From positions 1 through 38,551 of the forward strand of contig DAICZP010000089.1 of the NCBI GenBank assembly GCA_027311065.1: 38,551 nt of DNA, written 5' to 3'. The stretch comes from Thiomonas sp. (GTDB taxonomy: Bacteria > Pseudomonadota > Gammaproteobacteria > Burkholderiales > Burkholderiaceae_C). The translations under genes and the position numbers were made by a program. Below the pieces are notes generated by a model. The model had not been told where the DNA came from. It ran no database searches and saw only the letters and a program-made list of their open reading frames with translations. How positions within the stretch are numbered: position 1 is the stretch's first letter; the number at the start of each line of letters is the position of its first letter. Below are positions 8,606 through 17,403 of this stretch, piece after piece.

Positions 8606-9715
8606 TCAGTCGACGATGGCCACTGGTGCGTTTGCCGACCAGCTTGCCGTCACCACCGCGCCATTCTCGAGCGGGTCGGCATGGCGGTGCGCGTTGGATA
8701 GGGTCGCGCGGATGCGCTGCCCGCTGGGTAATTCAACCACGTAGGCGGTGTAGCTTCCCATATAGGAGCGACCGGCGACCACCCCCTGGACCGTGTTGTG
8801 CTGCTGCGGATGCGTGCCCGCGCGCAGCGCGATCTTCTCCGGGCGCAAAGCGACGCAGAACTCCATGCCCTCGGCACCGCTCACACCGTGGCTGATGTGG
8901 AACAGGACGTCGCCGCAATCAATCTGGCAGTGGTCGGCCTCATCGAGAACCAGCCGGCCGGTGAACAGGTTGACGTTACCGACAAAGTCGGCGACGAAGC
9001 GTGACGTCGGATGCTCGTAGATCTCCATCGGCGATCCGAGCTGGACAAAGCGGCCCTCGCGCATCACGGCGATGCGGTCGGCCATGGTCATGGCCTCCTC
9101 CTGGTCATGGGTCACCATGACGCAGGTGACACCCACAGTGCGCAGGATGTTGACCAGTTCGACCTGCGTGCGTTCGCGCAATTGCTTGTCGAGGGCCGCC
9201 AAGGGCTCGTCCAGCAAGAGCAATTTGGGCCGCTTGGCAAGGCTGCGCGCCAGCGCTACGCGCTGCTGCTGGCCTCCGGAGAGTTGATGCGGCTTGCGTC
9301 GCGCGTAGGGCGACAACTGAACCAGCTCCAGCATCTCCGCCACACGCTGGGCGCAGGCACCCCGCTCCATGCCGTCGCGCCGGAGCCCGAAAGCAATGTT
9401 GTCGAACACGTTCAGGTGCGGGAACAATGCGTACGACTGGAACATCATGTTGATCGGACGCTCGTAGGGCGGAAGATCGGTGATGTCCTCCCCGGCCAGG
9501 AATACGTGGCCGGCGCTGGGCGCTTCAAAGCCGGCGAGCATGCGCAAGAGCGTCGACTTGCCGCACCCCGAAGACCCGAGCAAGGCAAAGATTTCCCCTT
9601 TTGCGATGTCCAGCGAGATGGCGTTGACGGCGACGACGTCGCCGAAGCGCTTGGTTACGCCATCGATGCGCAGGAAGCTTTCAGGATCGGCGTCCGGGCC
9701 CTGGATGTCGGTCAT
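8606..9715 (-). CDS. potG: Polyamine ABC transporter, ATPase PotG
   Basis: A 369-residue cytoplasmic ATPase that powers polyamine import. Walker A is GSSGCGKST (47-55), the ABC signature is LSGGQQQR (145-152), Walker B is LLLLDEP (165-171) and the switch histidine lies in VMVTHDQEEA. A C-terminal extension after about residue 255 is the TOBE-type regulatory domain usual for PotA/PotG/MalK ATPases (LRPEKIAL is visible). The gene sits 29 bases after potF and 6 bases before potH. No strong ribosome binding site precedes the ATG at 9715, so the exact start is a little uncertain. Confidence 0.95.
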   Translation of the reverse strand: MTDIQGPDADPESFLRIDGVTKRFGDVVAVNAISLDIAKGEIFALLGSSGCGKSTLLRMLAGFEAPSAGHVFLAGEDITDLPPYERPINMMFQSYALFPHLNVFDNIAFGLRRDGMERGACAQRVAEMLELVQLSPYARRKPHQLSGGQQQRVALARSLAKRPKLLLLDEPLAALDKQLRERTQVELVNILRTVGVTCVMVTHDQEEAMTMADRIAVMREGRFVQLGSPMEIYEHPTSRFVADFVGNVNLFTGRLVLDEADHCQIDCGDVLFHISHGVSGAEGMEFCVALRPEKIALRAGTHPQQHNTVQGVVAGRSYMGSYTAYVVELPSGQRIRATLSNAHRHADPLENGAVVTASWSANAPVAIVD

Positions 9716-9744
9716 GGTGTCAAGCGTGATCAGTGGCTGGAGGG

Positions 9745-10902
9745 TCAGAGCCCGGTCTTGAAGCGGATGAACAGGCGCGTTACTGCATGACGCTCCTCCG
9801 GAAGGTAGACTTTCGGCGGGATGAGCTTCGCCATCATCGCCGGTGAAAGAAACACATCACCATGCGCCTTCACCGCCGGCGAAACCATGGGAAGCGATGC
9901 CGGCACCGGATTTGCGTAGAACACAGTGTTGGTGTCAGCTGCGCACACCGCGGGTTGCAGCCGGTAGTTGATGAAGGCGTAGGCGTTGGCGACGTGCAGG
10001 GCCCCGGCCGGGATGGCCATGGTGTCAATGGCGATGACGGCGCCGTGGGTCGGTGGAAAGACCTCGATGGACTGACCGTTATGCGCTTCCGCCGCGCGAT
10101 TGGCGGCAATGGCCATGTCCCCGGACCAGCCGATGGCCGCGCAGACCGCGCCGCTGGCGAGGTCGTTGATGTAGCCCGATGAGGAAAATTCGGTGATGGA
10201 GTCGCGCACTTTCCGCAGCATTGCGAAGGCGCGCAGGAAGTCGGCCTGGTCATGTGTGGCCTGCGGGATGTGCAAGGCATTGAAGGCTGCCTCCATGATG
10301 TCGCCACCGGAGTCAAGGTAGCTGATGCCGCAGGACTTCAGGCGATTCGCGTAGACCGGGTTGAACATGAGGTCCCAGGGATTTGCCGGCATCGGCAGCC
10401 GCCCCAGTGCCTGATGCACTTTGCCGACGTTGATTCCTACAGTCACATAGCCCCACATCCAGGGGATGAGGTAGCGGTTGCCGGGGTCGACCTGCGCCAG
10501 CAGCTTCATCAGCGCTGGGTTCAGGTTCGCAAGGTTGGGAATCCTGCGCTTGTCGATGGGCTGCAGCAAGCCGCCGCGCAGGTCGATCGCCGCCCAGTTC
10601 GAGGACGGTACGACGATGTCATAGCCGGTATCGCCGGCGACCATCTTTGCAAACAGGGTTTCGTTGGAGTCGAAGGTGTCGTAGCGCACGTGCACCCCCG
10701 ACGCGCGCTCAAACCCGGGAACCGTGGTGGGTGCGATGTAATCTGACCAGTTGTAGATGTTCAGAACCTGCTCGGGCGCTCCGGCCCGCGCCGCAACCGG
10801 CGCGGCAAGCAGGATCCATGCGGCGGTGACGAGCGCACGTGCCCACCAGGTCGGGCCAGGCGTGGATCGCCGCGTTGATGGGCTGCGCTCGGGTTGCGAC
10901 AT
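9745..10902 (-). CDS. potF: Polyamine-binding periplasmic protein PotF
   Basis: A 385-residue protein that closely follows Escherichia coli PotF as I remember it: NIYNWSDYIAP after the signal, then a YDTFDSNETLFAKMVAG segment, SSQYINDLA-like SSSGYINDLASG and AIGWSGDMAIAANRA. It captures putrescine or a related polyamine in the periplasm for PotGHI. The signal peptide is long: about 20 charged/polar residues before the hydrophobic core (ALVTAAWILLAAPVAARA), and the ATG at 10902 has no obvious ribosome binding site, so the real start may be further in. Conserved Trp, Asp and Tyr residues of the polyamine pocket appear to be kept. The 184-base gap before it, back to the puuA-like gene, holds no gene or clear promoter. 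Confidence 0.93.
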   Translation of the reverse strand: MSQPERSPSTRRSTPGPTWWARALVTAAWILLAAPVAARAGAPEQVLNIYNWSDYIAPTTVPGFERASGVHVRYDTFDSNETLFAKMVAGDTGYDIVVPSSNWAAIDLRGGLLQPIDKRRIPNLANLNPALMKLLAQVDPGNRYLIPWMWGYVTVGINVGKVHQALGRLPMPANPWDLMFNPVYANRLKSCGISYLDSGGDIMEAAFNALHIPQATHDQADFLRAFAMLRKVRDSITEFSSSGYINDLASGAVCAAIGWSGDMAIAANRAAEAHNGQSIEVFPPTHGAVIAIDTMAIPAGALHVANAYAFINYRLQPAVCAADTNTVFYANPVPASLPMVSPAVKAHGDVFLSPAMMAKLIPPKVYLPEERHAVTRLFIRFKTGL

Positions 10903-11086
10903 GAATGACTGGATGCATGAAAACAGGAACGACCACGGGATCGCACGGCGCCAGGACTGCGCACGGCGATCGGCAGCAACGCGCTATTGTTGCAGCATCC
11001 GGCAGGCAATTGCGCGTTGATGTGACCGGTGTTTCGTCGGAGCGACGACCGAACCGCTGGCCGCTGACGCCTGCACAGGGCAGCGT

Positions 11087-12487
11087 TCAAACGTGCAGCA
11101 GCAAATGCTCCCGTTCCCACGGGCTGATGACTTTCATGAACTCGCCGAACTCGCTGAGTTTCACCGCTTTGTAGATACCGCAAAATCGCGTTCCGAGCAG
11201 GTGTTCGATGTCGGGTGCGTCGTCGAGCATGCGGACCGATTCCGAAAGGCTTTGCGGTAGTGCGATTGCACTGCCGCGCTTCTCGGCGTTGTCGTGCATT
11301 TCCGGAAGCGGGTCGACGTGCTTCAGCATGCCGATGTAGCCGCACGCCAGACTTGCGGCAAACGCCACGTAGGGGTTGGCGTCAGCCCCGATCACCCGGT
11401 TCTCGACGCGCCGGTTTTCTGCGTTGGCATGCGGTACGCGCAGACCGACGGTGCGGTTGTCATGACCCCACTCGACGTTGGTCGGCGCCGCGGAGCCGGA
11501 CACGAGACGGCGGTAGGAGTTGACGTAGGGGGCGAACAGCGCCATGACATGCGGGACAAACTTCTGCAGACCACCGATGTAGTGCAAAAATGCCTCGGAG
11601 GCAGTGCCATCGTCATTGCTGAAAATATTGCGGCCGGTCTTCACGCCGACCACGCTCTGGTGGAGGTGCATCGCGCTTCCAGGCTCACCGGCCATCGGCT
11701 TTGCCATGAAGGTGGCGAACATATCGTGCCGCAGCGCCGTCTCACGCAGGGCACGCTTGAAGAAGAACACCTTGTCGGCCAACTCCAGCGGGTCGCCGTG
11801 CAGGAAATTGATTTCCATCTGCCCGGCGCCCATTTCATGAATGAGCGTGTCAATGTCGAGGTCCATCGCGCCACAGTAGTCGTATAAGTCCTCGAATACA
11901 GGGTCAAAGTCATTGACAGCATCGATGCTGTAATGCTGCCGCGATGTCTCGGCGCGGCCGCTGCGCCAGACCGGCGGGCGCAGCGGCTGGTCCGGATCGT
12001 TGTTACGGGCGACCAGATAGAACTCGATTTCGGGCGCGACCACCGGCGCCCAGCCCTGCGCGGCGTAGAGCTGAAGCACGTTTTTCAGAACAGTGCGGGG
12101 TGCGTAGTCGACCGGGCGGCCATCCTTGAAGAAGCAGTCGTGCAGAACCTGCGCGGTCGGGTCGGCAGCCCAGGGAACGAGCCGCACGGTTGCCGGATCG
12201 GGCACGAGCGTCATGTCGCGGTCGGTATCGGCGATGAAATCGGTGAGTCGCGCATCGTCAGGCCAGTTTCCGGTGACGGTGAGCCCGATGATGCTTTCGG
12301 GCAGGCGCATTCCGCGGTCTTCGGTGAATTTGTCGCGTGGGAGAATCTTGCCGCGTGCCACACCTGTGAGGTCGGGCACCAGGCACTCGACCTCGGTGAT
12401 CCGGTTCACATTCATCCAGCGTTCAAGGTCGGTGAAGGCCCAGTGCCCCCGTTCCTGGGTGCCCGATGCGTTGTTGCCTGCAGCCAT
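11087..12487 (-). CDS. puuA: Glutamine synthetase family protein, probable gamma-glutamylpolyamine synthetase (PuuA-like)
   Basis: A 466-residue enzyme started at the ATG at 12487, which has an AAGGA about 8 bases upstream; a longer frame adds 24 unlikely Arg-rich residues. The glutamine synthetase fold is clear: the beta-grasp N-terminal part (ITEVECLVPDLTGVARGK), metal and substrate motifs EIEFYL (153-158), MGAGQMEINF, KPMAGEPGSAMHLHQS and VEWGHDNRTVGLRVP. The lack of the adenylylation-loop tyrosine region and the neighbouring potFGHI point to an enzyme that glutamylates putrescine or another polyamine with ATP, the first step of the Puu/Pau catabolic route, rather than ammonia assimilation. 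The other puu genes are not in the window. Confidence 0.88.
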   Translation of the reverse strand: MAAGNNASGTQERGHWAFTDLERWMNVNRITEVECLVPDLTGVARGKILPRDKFTEDRGMRLPESIIGLTVTGNWPDDARLTDFIADTDRDMTLVPDPATVRLVPWAADPTAQVLHDCFFKDGRPVDYAPRTVLKNVLQLYAAQGWAPVVAPEIEFYLVARNNDPDQPLRPPVWRSGRAETSRQHYSIDAVNDFDPVFEDLYDYCGAMDLDIDTLIHEMGAGQMEINFLHGDPLELADKVFFFKRALRETALRHDMFATFMAKPMAGEPGSAMHLHQSVVGVKTGRNIFSNDDGTASEAFLHYIGGLQKFVPHVMALFAPYVNSYRRLVSGSAAPTNVEWGHDNRTVGLRVPHANAENRRVENRVIGADANPYVAFAASLACGYIGMLKHVDPLPEMHDNAEKRGSAIALPQSLSESVRMLDDAPDIEHLLGTRFCGIYKAVKLSEFGEFMKVISPWEREHLLLHV

Positions 12488-12554
12488 GGAAGCGTCCTTG
12501 CAGCGCGCGGTGATGTGGCATCGCCGGATACGCGCAGCAATCCGCCGAAGCCTC

Positions 12555-12584
12555 AGCATATCGGCGTCCTGCTCCTTGATGCAA
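12555..12584 (-). promoter_or_regulatory. Possible promoter of the puuA-pot operon
   Basis: Reading leftward, TTGCAT (12584-12579) and TATGCT (12560-12555) are 18 bases apart. Each matches the sigma-70 consensus only partly, and the -35 element overlaps the candidate terminator of livF. A transcript would have a leader of roughly 60 bases before the puuA-like ATG. Confidence 0.25.
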
Positions 12585-12607
12585 AGAGGGGCTTGCAGAA
12601 CCCCGCT
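12585..12607 (-). terminator. Candidate terminator after livF
   Basis: Just after the livF stop, AGCGGGG and CCCCTCT can pair with one mismatch around a 9-base loop and are followed by TTT on the leftward transcript. The stem is short and the T-tract weak, so it may only partly separate the liv operon from the polyamine operon downstream. Confidence 0.35.
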
Positions 12608-12610
12608 GTT

Positions 12611-13321
12611 TCACGCCGCGTGGGAAACCCCGGCGAGCTGTTCCATGCGCTTGGTGTCCGCGGCGAGCTCGGTTGCGGAGCCTTCGTAGACGACTTCGCC
12701 TTCACCCAGCACGTAGGCACGGTCCGCAAGTTGAAGCGCGAGAAAGGCGTTTTGCTCGACCAGCAGCACCGAAATACCCTCGGACTTCATGCGTCCGACA
12801 GTGCGCATGACTTCCTGCACAATGATCGGCGCCAAGCCTTGGGAAGGTTCGTCGAGGATCAGCAACTTGGGGTTCAACAGCAGCGCGCGGCCGATCGCCA
12901 GCATTTCCTGCTCGCCGCCCGACAGGCGTCCGCCCTTGCTGGTGCGCCGCTCCAGCAAACGTGGAAAAAGCTTGTAAACCGCGTCGATCGTCCACGGGCC
13001 ATGTGTTTCTCGCGCGACCAGCAGGTTTTCGTGCACGGTGAGGTGGCCGAAGATCTTGCGTCCTTCCGGTACATAACCGACGCCCGCCGCAGCCATACGG
13101 TGAGGCGGGGCGCCAGTCACGTCCTTGCCACAAAAGCGGATCGTGCCCTGACGCGGCGGGGTCAGTCCCATGACCGAACGCATGGTCGTGGTCTTGCCAG
13201 CGCCGTTCCGGCCGAGCAAGGCGACGAGTTCACCTTCGCCGACGCTGAGAGATACGCCGTCGAGGATGTGGCTCTTTCCGTAATACGTCTGGATCTTGTC
13301 GACTTCAAGAACCATGGTCAT
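12611..13321 (-). CDS. livF: Branched-chain amino-acid-type ABC transporter ATPase LivF
   Basis: A 236-residue ATPase. Walker A is GRNGAGKTT (37-45), the signature LSGGE (133-137), Walker B LLILDEP (153-159), and the family's PEGRKIFGHLTVHENL segment is present. I chose the ATG at 13321, preceded by GAGGA at a good distance; an in-frame GTG at 13351 overlaps the livG stop (GTGA) and would add 10 residues, so that start remains possible. LivF pairs with LivG to drive the LivHM permease. It is the last gene of the importer operon. Confidence 0.93.
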   Translation of the reverse strand: MTMVLEVDKIQTYYGKSHILDGVSLSVGEGELVALLGRNGAGKTTTMRSVMGLTPPRQGTIRFCGKDVTGAPPHRMAAAGVGYVPEGRKIFGHLTVHENLLVARETHGPWTIDAVYKLFPRLLERRTSKGGRLSGGEQEMLAIGRALLLNPKLLILDEPSQGLAPIIVQEVMRTVGRMKSEGISVLLVEQNAFLALQLADRAYVLGEGEVVYEGSATELAADTKRMEQLAGVSHAA

Positions 13322-13347
13322 GGTTTTTTCCTCATGTTCTCTCGCGT

Positions 13348-14097
13348 TCACACGGCTTGGCCGAGGTAGGCAGCCTGCACTTTGGGGTTATGGGCGATTT
13401 CGTGTGCGGTGCCTTCGGCGAGCATGTGCCCGTTGTCGAGCACGGTGATGCGGTCGGCGATGCCGAAGACGATTTCCATGTCATGTTCGACGAACAAGGT
13501 GGTGATGCCCTGACCCTTGTTCAGGCGCCGGATGAGTGCCGTCATGATGTGCGTTTCCTCGTCACCCATGCCGGCCGTTGGTTCGTCCAGGAGCAGCAGC
13601 TTCGGGCTGCGCGAGAGGGCGATACCGATCTCGACCACGCGCTGGTCACCGTGCGACAGCTCGCCCGCGATGCGGTCCGCCTTCGAAGCGATTCCCACCA
13701 GATCCATCAACTCTTGCACCCGCTCGTCGATCCGCGCGCGCAACGCGCGCGTCATCCAGGGCCGGTGCCCGACGCCCATGGCCACCTCGGCGGCGACACG
13801 CAGATTTTCATACACGCTCAGTGACAGGAAGATTTCCGTGATCTGGAACGTGCGGATAATGCCCCGCTTGACCAGTGATGCGGGATTGACCCGCGAAATG
13901 CGCTCGCCGTCAAAGAGGATCTCACCACTGCTGGGGGGGAAAAAGCCACTGATGAGATTGAACAGTGTTGTCTTCCCGGCCCCGTTGGGTCCGATAATGG
14001 CGCGTAACTCGCCTCTGGCAACCTCGATGGAAATGTCGGAGAGGGCTTGAAGCGCCCCGAAGCGGCGCGAGACGGAATCGAGTTTGAGCAGACTCAC
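13348..14097 (-). CDS. livG: Branched-chain amino-acid-type ABC transporter ATPase LivG
   Basis: A 249-residue ATPase with Walker A GPNGAGKTT (36-44), a signature that reads LSHGDQR in place of LSGGQ (normal for LivG/UrtD-type subunits), Walker B LLLLDEP and the TAGMGDEET segment, a variant of the TAGM motif of this family. The segment RTFQITEIFLSLSVYENL is also typical. The start overlaps the stop of livM by 4 bases. It forms the heterodimeric motor with LivF. Confidence 0.94.
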   Translation of the reverse strand: MSLLKLDSVSRRFGALQALSDISIEVARGELRAIIGPNGAGKTTLFNLISGFFPPSSGEILFDGERISRVNPASLVKRGIIRTFQITEIFLSLSVYENLRVAAEVAMGVGHRPWMTRALRARIDERVQELMDLVGIASKADRIAGELSHGDQRVVEIGIALSRSPKLLLLDEPTAGMGDEETHIMTALIRRLNKGQGITTLFVEHDMEIVFGIADRITVLDNGHMLAEGTAHEIAHNPKVQAAYLGQAV

Positions 14098-15080
14098 TTC
14101 TTCGTGCTCCTATGATGCAGGAACCCCATGATGCCAAGGGGGAAAAACAGGACTGACAGCACGAAAATCAATCCGATGACCGACATCCAGTTGCTGGTCA
14201 TATTGCTCGCATAGTCACGGACCAGCACGAAAATCGCAGCGCCGACAAACGGTCCCCAGAAGCTGCGCATACCGCCCAGCACCGCGATGATCACGAAATC
14301 TCCGGACAGCGTGTTGGCCATGCTGTTGGGTGATGTGAAGTTGTCCAGCAGGGCGTTGAGCCCACCCGCCAGTGCCACGATGAACCCGGAAATTGCGAAC
14401 GATATTGCGGCATATCGCTGAACCTTCACCCCCAGGAACGTCAGTCGCTTCTGGTTTTCGCGAACGGCGACGAACATATGTCCGAGCGGCGAATTCAAGA
14501 GGATCCACAGGACCGCTGCGCCGACGGCAAAGCACGCCAGGGCCAGGTAGTAAAAACCCGTCGAGTCGAGGGTCCATGTGAGGCCAGGGAGCACGTGGAT
14601 CGGGTGCCGGGTGAAGCCGGTCAGTCCGTCGTAGCCACCCGTCACCGATTGCCAGCGGATCGCAACGAAGTAAAACAACTGACCGATGGCGATCGTGATC
14701 ATGGCGAAGTAGATTCCCCGCCGGCGCACGACGATGGGGGCGAGGATCGTGGCCACGATACCCCCGAGCAGGGTGCCGCAGAGCAGCGCCAGCGGAATGC
14801 TTGGCGGCCCGTATTTGAGCATCAAGCCGACGCCGTAGGCGCCGAGGCCGAAGTAGGCCGCGTGCCCGAAGGACAAGCCGCCGGTGAACCCGAGCAGCAG
14901 ATTCAGACCCATCGCCGCCAGCGCATAGATCAGGACGCGCGATGCAATGTCGTTGTAGCCGCCAACGTAGGGCATCCAGGCCGGCGCTGTGAGCAGCAGC
15001 ACGGCGAGCGCCAGGGTTCCCAGAGGTCCGCGGTTCGGCGCCGCCGGGGTGCGAAGGGAGGTGGATGTCGAGGTTTTCAT
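14094..15080 (-). CDS. livM: Branched-chain amino-acid-type ABC transporter permease LivM
   Basis: A 328-residue inner-membrane permease with eight to ten predicted helices. The LivM hallmark GLNLLLGFTGGLSFGHAAYFGLGAY is clear at roughly residues 57-81 (quoted in part), as is the loop RENQKRLTFLGVKVQRYAA that contacts the ATPases. It ends HHRSTKK. The start overlaps livH by 4 bases and the stop overlaps livG by 4 bases, so the genes are translationally coupled. Confidence 0.94.
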   Translation of the reverse strand: MKTSTSTSLRTPAAPNRGPLGTLALAVLLLTAPAWMPYVGGYNDIASRVLIYALAAMGLNLLLGFTGGLSFGHAAYFGLGAYGVGLMLKYGPPSIPLALLCGTLLGGIVATILAPIVVRRRGIYFAMITIAIGQLFYFVAIRWQSVTGGYDGLTGFTRHPIHVLPGLTWTLDSTGFYYLALACFAVGAAVLWILLNSPLGHMFVAVRENQKRLTFLGVKVQRYAAISFAISGFIVALAGGLNALLDNFTSPNSMANTLSGDFVIIAVLGGMRSFWGPFVGAAIFVLVRDYASNMTSNWMSVIGLIFVLSVLFFPLGIMGFLHHRSTKK

Positions 15081-15946
15081 TCCAGCAGGCCCTCCTGGCC
15101 CATCAGGCCGCGCGGGCGCACGACCAGCATCAATCCCATGATGAGATAGATGACCGCCTCGCTGGCGGCAGGGAAGTACGCGGTGGTGATTCCGGAGGCA
15201 ACGCCGATGAGCAGGCCGCCGATCAGCGAACCGAGGAGCGATCCCACACCGCCAACCACAATGGCCACGAACGCCGGCATGAGCAGTCCCTCGCCCATCG
15301 TGGGGTCGAGTCCGAGCTGCCCCGCGGCGAGGATGCCGGCCACGCCCGCGAAGACGATGCCGATGACGAAATTCGCCGTGCGCAGCAGATAGATGTTCAC
15401 ACCCATCGCCGACACGGTTTCGAGGTCGGCATTGCCGGCGCGGATGCGTACGCCAAGCCGGGTGTAGCGCAAGACTGCGAACAAGACGCCAGTGCCAACC
15501 AATGCCACCGCGACGACGAACAGGCGATAGCCCGTCAGGAAGAAATACGTGTCACTCAGCGGATGACCGAGGCTGGATGGAATCGCCAGCGGCACGCCCA
15601 CCGGACCCCAGGTCGAGCGAATCACATCCTGCATGATCATCGCCAGCCCAAAGGTCAGTAACAACGAGTAGAGCGGGTCACGACGATAGAGCCGGCGGAT
15701 CAACAGCGTCTCCACGACCAGTCCGAGCACGCCCGATAGCAGCGGCGCCACCAGCAGGGCGCCCCAGAACCCGAGGTGCGGAACCAGGCTGAAGGCAAAG
15801 TACGCGGACAGGGCCATGAAGGTGCCCTGCGCGAAGTTGATGGTGTTGTTCAAGCCCAGAATCAGGGCAAGACCGAGCGCCAGCAACGCATAGAACGCGC
15901 CGGTGATCAAGCCGTTGAACATATTGAAAACCAGAACGAGATTCAA
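15077..15946 (-). CDS. livH: Branched-chain amino-acid-type ABC transporter permease LivH, TTG start
   Basis: A 289-residue permease. The open frame runs further upstream, but those 23 residues are Arg-rich and non-homologous. A TTG at 15946 is preceded by GGAG at 8 bases and gives the N terminus expected of LivH (Asn-Leu-Val-Leu-Val-Phe then a first helix), so I place the start there. The family segment GLALILGLNNTINFAQGTFM follows at once. Several further helices and the ATPase-contact loop (RAGNADLETVSAMGVN) are seen. LivH and LivM form the translocation channel. Confidence 0.92.
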   Translation of the reverse strand: MNLVLVFNMFNGLITGAFYALLALGLALILGLNNTINFAQGTFMALSAYFAFSLVPHLGFWGALLVAPLLSGVLGLVVETLLIRRLYRRDPLYSLLLTFGLAMIMQDVIRSTWGPVGVPLAIPSSLGHPLSDTYFFLTGYRLFVVAVALVGTGVLFAVLRYTRLGVRIRAGNADLETVSAMGVNIYLLRTANFVIGIVFAGVAGILAAGQLGLDPTMGEGLLMPAFVAIVVGGVGSLLGSLIGGLLIGVASGITTAYFPAASEAVIYLIMGLMLVVRPRGLMGQEGLLE

Positions 15947-16020
15947 GTCGGGTTCTCCGCGTGAGCGACATTCACGGCGCCGGCCCGGCGCGCACACTGT
16001 CGACCGGCCGGGCACATGAC

Positions 16021-16075
16021 GTTCCCGGGACAGGCGTCGCGGGAACTTGAAGTGGGCGCGGGGACACCCGCGCCC
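16021..16075 (-). promoter_or_regulatory. Two consecutive RNA hairpins between binding-protein gene and livH
   Basis: On the leftward transcript the binding-protein stop is followed 9 bases later by a perfect 9-base-pair stem with a 4-base loop (GGGCGCGGG at 16054-16062 with CCCGCGCCC at 16067-16075), and then by a 7-base-pair stem (GTTCCCG 16021-16027 with CGGGAAC 16040-16046) with a 12-base loop. Neither has a U-tract. Intercistronic hairpins after binding-protein genes are known to stabilise the upstream message or stop part of transcription, giving more binding protein than permease; that role is inferred here. Confidence 0.6.
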
Positions 16076-16084
16076 GTCGAAACA

Positions 16085-17344
16085 TCAATGCTTCGGAAGG
16101 CTGCAGCCCATTTGCTTGGCCGAGCGCGCGATGCTCGCGCCGGGGACGATTTCGGAGACTCGAAACAGGTCGGGATACGTACCGGTCTGAATCACCTCGC
16201 CCGGGAACATGCTGATGAGCAGCTGATGGTCTTCCGCACGGTACACGGGGGTATGCGCCTGCAGCGCGACCTCGGGCGGAAGTGCCAATCCTTCCATGGC
16301 CTTCACCACCTTGGCGGTGTCGGTCGATTTCGCCTTTTCCGCGGCCAGCTTGATGGCCCAGGTCGTGGCGTACCCGAACCACACGCGCGCGCTGGGGTAT
16401 TCGCCTTTGTGCGCCGCGCTGTAGCGTTTGACGAAATCGGCAACATGCGCGTTGCCGGGCTGCTTCCAGTACCACTCCATCGTCCACCAGCCGTAGCGCG
16501 CCGCTTCAGGGAGCGCCTCGGCCTGTTCGAGTTCGAACAACGCGCCGCCGACGGCAATTTCCTTGTTGATTCCGAACTGCGCGATCTGCTTCATGCAGTT
16601 GACCTGGTCGTTCCCGGCCAGCAGCAGACACAGCACGTCGGGTTTTTTGGCCTTGACGTCGATCAGGTAGGAGGAAAAGTCGGTCGCTCCGACTGGCACC
16701 AGCGCGCCGCCGACGGTCATGCCGCCGACGGTCTTCAACTGGGTTTCGTAGTCCGATTGCTCGGACTTGCCGAATGCATAGTCGGTGGTCAGGAAGTACC
16801 ACTTCTTGCCGAACTTCTTGAACAGGGTTTCGAAGTCCCCGGCGGTGAGCATCCAGGTGGTGGAGCAGGTCCGGAACGTGGTCGACTTGCAAGCCGAGCC
16901 GGTCAGGCTGTCGACGTGGCCCCCAGTGACGATGAACAACTTGTTGTGCTGCTCGGCGAATTGCGATACCGCAAGCGATGCCGCAGAGTTCACCGTTCCC
17001 ATCAGGAAGTCGACTTTTTCCTGGCTGACCAGGCGCGATGCCTTGTCCACGGCAGTGCCGGGGTTGCCCGCGCTGTCTTCGACCAGGACCTGCAGTGGGC
17101 GTCCAAGAATGCCACCTTTGTGGTTGATCTCGGCTTCCGCGAATTGCGCCCCTTTGATTTCACTCTGGCCCAGCGCGGCGAAGGTGCTGGTGATTGGATC
17201 GACGAGACCGATCTTGACGGGCGTTTCGCTCGCGGCCCAGGTGGGTTTGGATCGCGCGACCAGGGCCGCGACGCCAGCGCCCGCAACTTTCAGAAAATCA
17301 CGACGATCAAACTCGCTTGAAAAATCCTTGCCTTCGTCACGCAT
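16085..17344 (-). CDS. Branched-chain amino-acid-type ABC transporter substrate-binding protein, Tat signal
   Basis: A 419-residue periplasmic protein started at the ATG at 17344, which has a GGGAGA ribosome binding site. The N terminus carries a twin-arginine signal, RRDFLK (14-19) followed by a hydrophobic stretch ending near TWAASE, so it is probably exported folded. The mature part is a type I periplasmic binding fold of the Leu/Ile/Val family: KIGLVDPITSTFAALGQSEI, then GILGRPLQVLVEDSAGNP and ASRLVSQEKVDFLMG. It feeds LivHMGF. The ligand (branched-chain or other amino acid, amide, urea or an aromatic acid) cannot be told from sequence alone; the mature protein has several cysteines, including CKSTTFRTC. 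The gene heads the operon and has a strong promoter. Confidence 0.93.
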   Translation of the reverse strand: MRDEGKDFSSEFDRRDFLKVAGAGVAALVARSKPTWAASETPVKIGLVDPITSTFAALGQSEIKGAQFAEAEINHKGGILGRPLQVLVEDSAGNPGTAVDKASRLVSQEKVDFLMGTVNSAASLAVSQFAEQHNKLFIVTGGHVDSLTGSACKSTTFRTCSTTWMLTAGDFETLFKKFGKKWYFLTTDYAFGKSEQSDYETQLKTVGGMTVGGALVPVGATDFSSYLIDVKAKKPDVLCLLLAGNDQVNCMKQIAQFGINKEIAVGGALFELEQAEALPEAARYGWWTMEWYWKQPGNAHVADFVKRYSAAHKGEYPSARVWFGYATTWAIKLAAEKAKSTDTAKVVKAMEGLALPPEVALQAHTPVYRAEDHQLLISMFPGEVIQTGTYPDLFRVSEIVPGASIARSAKQMGCSLPKH

Positions 17345-17368
17345 CGTTGTCTCCCGCTGTTTTTTGGA

Positions 17369-17400
17369 ATTTGTTGCAATCAGAATTGGTTGCAACAAAT
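17369..17400 (-). promoter_or_regulatory. Perfect 11-bp inverted repeat in the leader of the ABC binding-protein gene
   Basis: ATTTGTTGCAA (17369-17379) and TTGCAACAAAT (17390-17400) are exact inverted copies with a 10-base spacer. The repeat ends 25 bases before the ATG, upstream of the ribosome binding site, inside the predicted leader. It could be an operator for a dimeric regulator or an RNA stem. Confidence 0.6.
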
Positions 17401-17403
17401 GGC

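Noticed and set aside
10903-11086. Possible sigma-54 promoter for potF.
   Set aside because: I found TGGC and TGC elements but with the wrong spacing for a -24/-12 promoter, and no better site in the gap.
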